This document shows positions 60,509 through 64,000 of a stretch of 64,000 bases of DNA, one piece after another (position 1 is the first letter of the stretch; every line of letters begins with the position of its first letter). The stretch comes from Paracoccaceae bacterium (GTDB lineage Bacteria > Pseudomonadota > Alphaproteobacteria > Rhodobacterales > Rhodobacteraceae), in the NCBI GenBank assembly GCA_029244725.1, contig JAQWQJ010000089.1, positions 62,001 to 126,000 on the forward strand, in the 5' to 3' direction. Below the pieces are notes generated by a model that worked only from the letters and a program-made list of their open reading frames with translations, was not told the origin of the DNA and did not search any database. Both the position numbers and the translations under genes were made by a program.

Positions 60509-61953
60509 GATTGGATATCCCTCCAACGACGTCCATCCCGATGCATCAACATAAGGCTATCATCTGGTCCTGAGCTGCCAGCATCGTAAGGTTTGGGTAC
60601 GTCGTGGCGCGCATTCCAACCTTCGATGATTGGATCGGTCCAAGCCCAAGCTGCCTCAACCTCATCTCCACGCATAAAGAGTGTTTGGTTTCCGCGGATC
60701 ACGTCCATAATCAAGCGCTCGTATGCATCTGGAACGACACTCCCTCCGAGGGCTTCCGCAAAGCTCATGTCCAATGGCACGTCCAAAAGGCGCATACCGC
60801 CTGGGCCCGGCTCTTTGATAGTAACATCCAGAGTCATTCCCTCGTTTGGTTGCAGGCGGATCACCAACACGTTGCGATGATTACCAGCTTCGGGTCCAAA
60901 AATTGAGTGCGGAGTATCTTTAAATACAACGGCAATTTCGCTCGCTTGCGCGCGGAGCTTCTTGCCTGTTCGTAGATAGAACGGTGTCCCAGCCCATCGC
61001 CAATTGCTTAACGCTACCTTAAGTGCGACGAAACTTTCCGTTTTAGAGGACGGGTTTCCAACCGCTTCGCGATATCCGCGAGCGCCAGCGTGCTCAACAT
61101 ATTGACCCCTAACGATATGATGCCAATCGACTGGATCCAACGCTCTGATAACTTTAAGTTTCTCGTCACGAACCGCATCCGGCTCAAACTTCGCCGGAGG
61201 TTCCATCGCAATCAAGCAGAGCAATTGCATCAGGTGATTCTGCACCATGTCGCGCATTGCACCGGATTTATCGTAATAATTCCCGCGGCCTTCGACGCCG
61301 ACGGTTTCAGCCACTGTAATTTGGATATGGTCGACGTATTGAGCGTTCCAAAGGGGCTCGAATAGCATGTTGCCAAATCGAACTGCCATCAAGTTCTGGA
61401 CAGTTTCCTTACCCAGATAATGGTCAATTCGATAAACCTGAGATTCGTCAAAATACTTTGCCAAGACGGCGTTCAAATCTTGGGCAGTTTTAAGATCGTG
61501 ACCGAAAGGTTTCTCAACGACAATCCGAGAAGTCTTGTCTGCCAATCCAAACCTTTTCAGTCGCGAAGCAAGCTCGCCAAACAACGAAGGCGCAACAGAA
61601 AAGTAAAACGCCCGGATGGTATTTTCGCGCGATTTGTCGGCAAGATCTTCCCAGCCATCTTCGCCCATCGCGTCGATTCTGACAAAGTCTAGAATTTTCA
61701 GAAATTCGTTCTTGCTAGAGTCATCCTCATTAGACGTTCCACTGAACTCATCAATCGCTTGCGATACAAATGCGCGATAGTCGTCCGCAGACATCTCGCC
61801 GCGTGCCGCACCAATAACGCGAGAATCAGAAGTAATCTGTCCATCGCAAAACCGACGGTACAAGCCCGGTAGGATTTTGCGACGTGCTAGGTCACCAGTT
61901 CCACCAAAAACAACTAGATCAAACGGATCTACCGGAATTACTCGAGTTACCAT
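60505..61953 (-). CDS. zwf: Glucose-6-phosphate 1-dehydrogenase
   Basis: Zwf oxidises glucose-6-phosphate to 6-phosphogluconolactone. The 482-residue protein has the nucleotide-binding start VVFGGTGDLARRKILPGLYR and the active-site RIDHYLGKETVQN. It is the first gene of zwf-pgl-pgi. A perfect GTTAGCGCTAAC palindrome lies 15 bp before the ATG, a likely operator. No edd or eda gene is in the window. Confidence 0.97.
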   Translation of the reverse strand: MVTRVIPVDPFDLVVFGGTGDLARRKILPGLYRRFCDGQITSDSRVIGAARGEMSADDYRAFVSQAIDEFSGTSNEDDSSKNEFLKILDFVRIDAMGEDGWEDLADKSRENTIRAFYFSVAPSLFGELASRLKRFGLADKTSRIVVEKPFGHDLKTAQDLNAVLAKYFDESQVYRIDHYLGKETVQNLMAVRFGNMLFEPLWNAQYVDHIQITVAETVGVEGRGNYYDKSGAMRDMVQNHLMQLLCLIAMEPPAKFEPDAVRDEKLKVIRALDPVDWHHIVRGQYVEHAGARGYREAVGNPSSKTESFVALKVALSNWRWAGTPFYLRTGKKLRAQASEIAVVFKDTPHSIFGPEAGNHRNVLVIRLQPNEGMTLDVTIKEPGPGGMRLLDVPLDMSFAEALGGSVVPDAYERLIMDVIRGNQTLFMRGDEVEAAWAWTDPIIEGWNARHDVPKPYDAGSSGPDDSLMLMHRDGRRWRDIQS

Positions 61954-61967
61954 ATTAAAACCCTATT

Positions 61968-61979
61968 GTTAGCGCTAAC
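61968..61979 (-). promoter_or_regulatory. LacI-type operator upstream of zwf
   Basis: GTTAGCGCTAAC is a perfect 12-bp palindrome with a central CG, the form bound by many LacI-family sugar regulators. It lies between the presumed promoter and the zwf ribosome-binding site, fitting repression. No LacI-family gene is in the window. Confidence 0.55.
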
Positions 61980-62113
61980 GGTTTTCGTTTATCTGCAAGA
62001 AAACACCATGTCTAGGTTCAACACGAGATATCACAAATTCGTATCAATATTTATTCCGCCTTTCACCACGTGTACCACACAATTAAAGTAGTTCGAAAGA
62101 AGCAGGAAACTGA

Positions 62114-63061
62114 ATGAAAGATCATTTTACGCCAACTTTCGGTAAGTTTGAAAACCCCATCCTTACGGCAGATGGGCAAACTCGGGCGACTGTTGAGTTG
62201 TCAAAACCTGAGACGCTTTGGTTCAACACGGGTACTCTATGCAATATTGAGTGCGCTAACTGTTATATTGAAAGTTCCCCAACAAACGATGCTTTGATCT
62301 ATTTGACGGCGAGCGAGGTCAGATCCTATCTCAAGCAGCTATCTGAGCGGAGTTGGCCTGTAACGGAAATCGCCTTTACGGGGGGCGAACCATTCATGAA
62401 TCCAGACATTCTTGTGATGCTTGAAGATTGTCTAAAACGCGGTTTCAAAGTTCTTGTGCTGACCAACGCAATGCGCCCAATGCAGCGAGATCGAATCAAA
62501 AAACAGCTGGTAAAGCTAAACGAAACTCACCCAAACCAACTAACACTCAGAGTTTCTTTGGATCACCACGAAGCAACTATTCACGACAAAGAGCGCGGTA
62601 AAGGTAGTTTTGAAGTCACCCGTGAAGGGCTGCTCTGGTTACGCGACAATCAGATATCTACAGCAGTTGCAGGACGTGTTTCATTCTTTGAAACCGAGAG
62701 TGAAGCAAGAAAGGGTTTCGCAAAACTGTTTGAAACCAATAACTTATCAGTAGACGCTTATGATGCCGCGCAAACAGTCTTGTTCCCAGAAATGGATATC
62801 AACGTTGATGTTCCAGAAATCACCACCGCGTGTTGGGGCATCTTGGATAAATCCCCTCAGGATGTGATGTGTTCTTCCTCTCGAATGGTCGTGAAGCGCA
62901 AAGGAGCAGCTCGTCCAGTCGTGCTGGCCTGCACGCTAATTGCCTTCGAGAAGGAATTTGAAATGGGCGAGACACTGGAAGACGCCGAAAGACCTGTTTC
63001 GCTCAATCACCCACATTGCGCCAAGTTTTGTGTCCTCGGTGGCGCATCCTGCACCGGTTGA
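62114..63061 (+). CDS. Radical SAM protein with C-terminal cysteine cluster
   Basis: The 315-residue protein has the radical SAM CX3CX2C motif at C43, C47, C50 (LCNIECANCY) and the SAM-binding GGEP at about residues 90-93. The C-terminal part adds six cysteines (C240, C253, C273, C302, C306, C313), the kind of set that binds auxiliary Fe-S clusters in SPASM or twitch domains. The reaction is unknown; no peptide substrate gene was seen nearby. It is divergent from zwf and 86 bp before an SDR gene. AGGAAA precedes the ATG. Confidence 0.88.
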   Translation: MKDHFTPTFGKFENPILTADGQTRATVELSKPETLWFNTGTLCNIECANCYIESSPTNDALIYLTASEVRSYLKQLSERSWPVTEIAFTGGEPFMNPDILVMLEDCLKRGFKVLVLTNAMRPMQRDRIKKQLVKLNETHPNQLTLRVSLDHHEATIHDKERGKGSFEVTREGLLWLRDNQISTAVAGRVSFFETESEARKGFAKLFETNNLSVDAYDAAQTVLFPEMDINVDVPEITTACWGILDKSPQDVMCSSSRMVVKRKGAARPVVLACTLIAFEKEFEMGETLEDAERPVSLNHPHCAKFCVLGGASCTG

Positions 63062-63113
63062 TACACGTTTTGCCGTAACGGAAATTTTGACAGCCATGCT
63101 TTTTGTTTACTAG

Positions 63114-63129
63114 TTGAACGCATGTTCAA
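63114..63129 (+). promoter_or_regulatory. Inverted-repeat operator upstream of the SDR gene
   Basis: TTGAAC-GCAT-GTTCAA is a perfect 6-4-6 inverted repeat 19 bp before the SDR start, in the position of a TetR-type operator. No TetR gene is visible in the window. Confidence 0.5.
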
Positions 63130-63147
63130 TTAACCAAAGGCGGGCAA

Positions 63148-63900
63148 ATGCGCATCGAAACCACAAAGGCTGTCGTATCAGGGGCTGCAAGCGGCTTAGG
63201 ACTGGCCACAGCTACCATGCTTCGCCACAACGGCGCACAAGTAACCATTCTGGACCGCGACCCGAATGGTAGTGTCGTAGCAGCCTCCATCGGTGCCCAT
63301 TTTGTTCAAACAGACGTGACCGACGAATCCTCGACAGCTGCTGCGATCGGCGCCGCGGTCGGAAAAATGGGCGGCTTAACTGTTGCAGTCAATTGTGCCG
63401 GTATAGCAACAGGGGCAAAGACCGTTGGGCGCGAAGGGCCACATTCTTTGCAAGAATTTCAGCGGACAATCGACATCAACTTAATCGGAACATTCAACGT
63501 CTCGCGGTTGGCCGCTGCAGAGATGGCCAAGAATGACCCAGATGAAGGCGGCGAGCGTGGCGTGATCATCAACACGGCTTCTATTGCTGCTTTTGACGGG
63601 CAAAAGGGCCAAGCGGCCTATGCTGCGTCAAAGGCTGGCATTGCTGGAATGACGCTGCCAATGGCACGTGACCTGGCCAATTTGAATGTCCGCGTTATGG
63701 CGATCGCGCCAGGTATTTTCATGACACCTATGTTAGAGAGTTTGGGTGAAGAAATTCAATCAGGATTGGCAGCTTCCGTCACTTGCCCAAAACGGCTTGG
63801 TGATCCGGCTGAATATGCCGATCTGGCGAAGTTCATCATTCAATGTGGATATCTAAACGGTGAAACAATCCGCATAGATGGCGCGCTGAGAATGCAATAA
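63148..63900 (+). CDS. SDR-family dehydrogenase, 3-hydroxyacyl-CoA dehydrogenase type 2-like
   Basis: The 250-residue protein has the NAD-binding start [16 protein letters not shown], the catalytic YAASK motif ([15 protein letters not shown]), and NCAGIATG. The block [20 protein letters not shown] resembles the type-2 (HSD10-like) 3-hydroxyacyl-CoA dehydrogenases of fatty acid or branched-chain amino acid breakdown. It is preceded by AAAGGCGGG and an inverted-repeat operator. It ends 3 bp before the convergent ABC-F gene. Confidence 0.9.
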   Translation: MRIETTKAVVSGAASGLGLATATMLRHNGAQVTILDRDPNGSVVAASIGAHFVQTDVTDESSTAAAIGAAVGKMGGLTVAVNCAGIATGAKTVGREGPHSLQEFQRTIDINLIGTFNVSRLAAAEMAKNDPDEGGERGVIINTASIAAFDGQKGQAAYAASKAGIAGMTLPMARDLANLNVRVMAIAPGIFMTPMLESLGEEIQSGLAASVTCPKRLGDPAEYADLAKFIIQCGYLNGETIRIDGALRMQ

Positions 63901-63903
63901 GGC

Positions 63904-64000
63904 CTAGCCTTCTGCCTTTTCTTCTAGCTCCAACCACTCCAATTCGGCGGCGGACAACTTGTCTTGGCGATGCGTCAACGCTTCGGTCGCCTTTTGAAAT
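63904..64000 (-). CDS. ABC-F family ATPase (Uup-like), C-terminus only
   Basis: The last 31 residues of a leftward gene are visible, ending KAEG before TAG at 63904-63906. The visible stretch includes SAAELEWLELEEK, the coiled-coil tail of Uup/ABC-F proteins, which act on ribosomes or DNA. The gene continues past the right edge. Confidence 0.65.
   Translation of the reverse strand, partial: FQKATEALTHRQDKLSAAELEWLELEEKAEG

Overview
The window looks like a chromosomal segment of a marine Rhodobacterales bacterium (Roseobacter group, Alphaproteobacteria). Grounds: a ctrA gene followed by a sciP (DUF1153) gene, an LpxI-type lipid A pathway, a class II DAHP synthase, a yicC-gmk pair, an aroB-aroK pair divergent from a small membrane protein and xerD, LexA- and CtrA-like boxes of alphaproteobacterial type, and moderate G+C with strong Shine-Dalgarno sites. 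I saw no insertion sequence, prophage, CRISPR array, rRNA or replication origin. Almost everything is core metabolism, translation and envelope biogenesis; the unusual material is in small genes and in the gaps.

Layout. 1-3.0 kb: start of a PfkB-type sugar kinase, a DUF4198 periplasmic protein and a divergent HupE/UreJ-like membrane protein (possible metal uptake), then a LuxR-type regulator broken by a -1 frameshift. 3.0-5.5 kb: a stem-loop-rich gap, then tsf and rpsB. 5.5-8.0 kb: gamma-carbonic anhydrase, gmk and yicC. 8.0-10.2 kb: a PAS protein behind two CtrA-like boxes and class II DAHP synthase. 10.4-16.6 kb: a GlxA-type AraC regulator and a complete branched-chain-amino-acid-type ABC importer. 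16.7-21.7 kb: thioesterase, crotonase-like protein, trmFO, methyltransferase, gluQ, hisI and a NifU/IscU-like protein. 21.8-26.3 kb: a 39-residue membrane protein behind a LexA-type box, then recG and ligA. 26.4-28.7 kb: ctrA, sciP, mnmA.

28.7-40.7 kb is one long leftward block: pyrH, frr, uppS, cdsA, dxr, rseP, an unlisted 49-aa membrane protein, bamA, skp/ompH, fabZ, lpxA, lpxI, lpxB. It links ribosome recycling, isoprenoid carrier, phospholipid, outer-membrane protein and lipid A synthesis; lpxD is not in it. miaA diverges from pyrH. 42.0-48.2 kb: a complete dipeptide/oligopeptide-type ABC importer with a Tat-type binding protein and a fused double ATPase. 48.3-55.9 kb: ABM-domain protein, ssb, DUF924 protein, aroB, aroK, a 49-aa membrane protein, an exported hypothetical, xerD, a CNNM/CorC protein and tRNA-Asn. 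56-64 kb: metallo-beta-lactamase-fold hydrolase, orphan histidine kinase, the zwf-pgl-pgi operon with a palindromic operator, a radical SAM protein with six extra C-terminal cysteines, an SDR dehydrogenase behind an inverted repeat, and the C-terminus of an ABC-F (Uup-like) ATPase.

The most interesting lead is the 39-aa, SOS-box-preceded membrane peptide at 21876-21995, which resembles in design (not sequence) LexA-controlled cell-division inhibitors such as Caulobacter SidA. CtrA-like boxes upstream of the PAS gene, ctrA itself and xerD suggest a local CtrA network. All family calls are from reading the sequence; no database search was possible.
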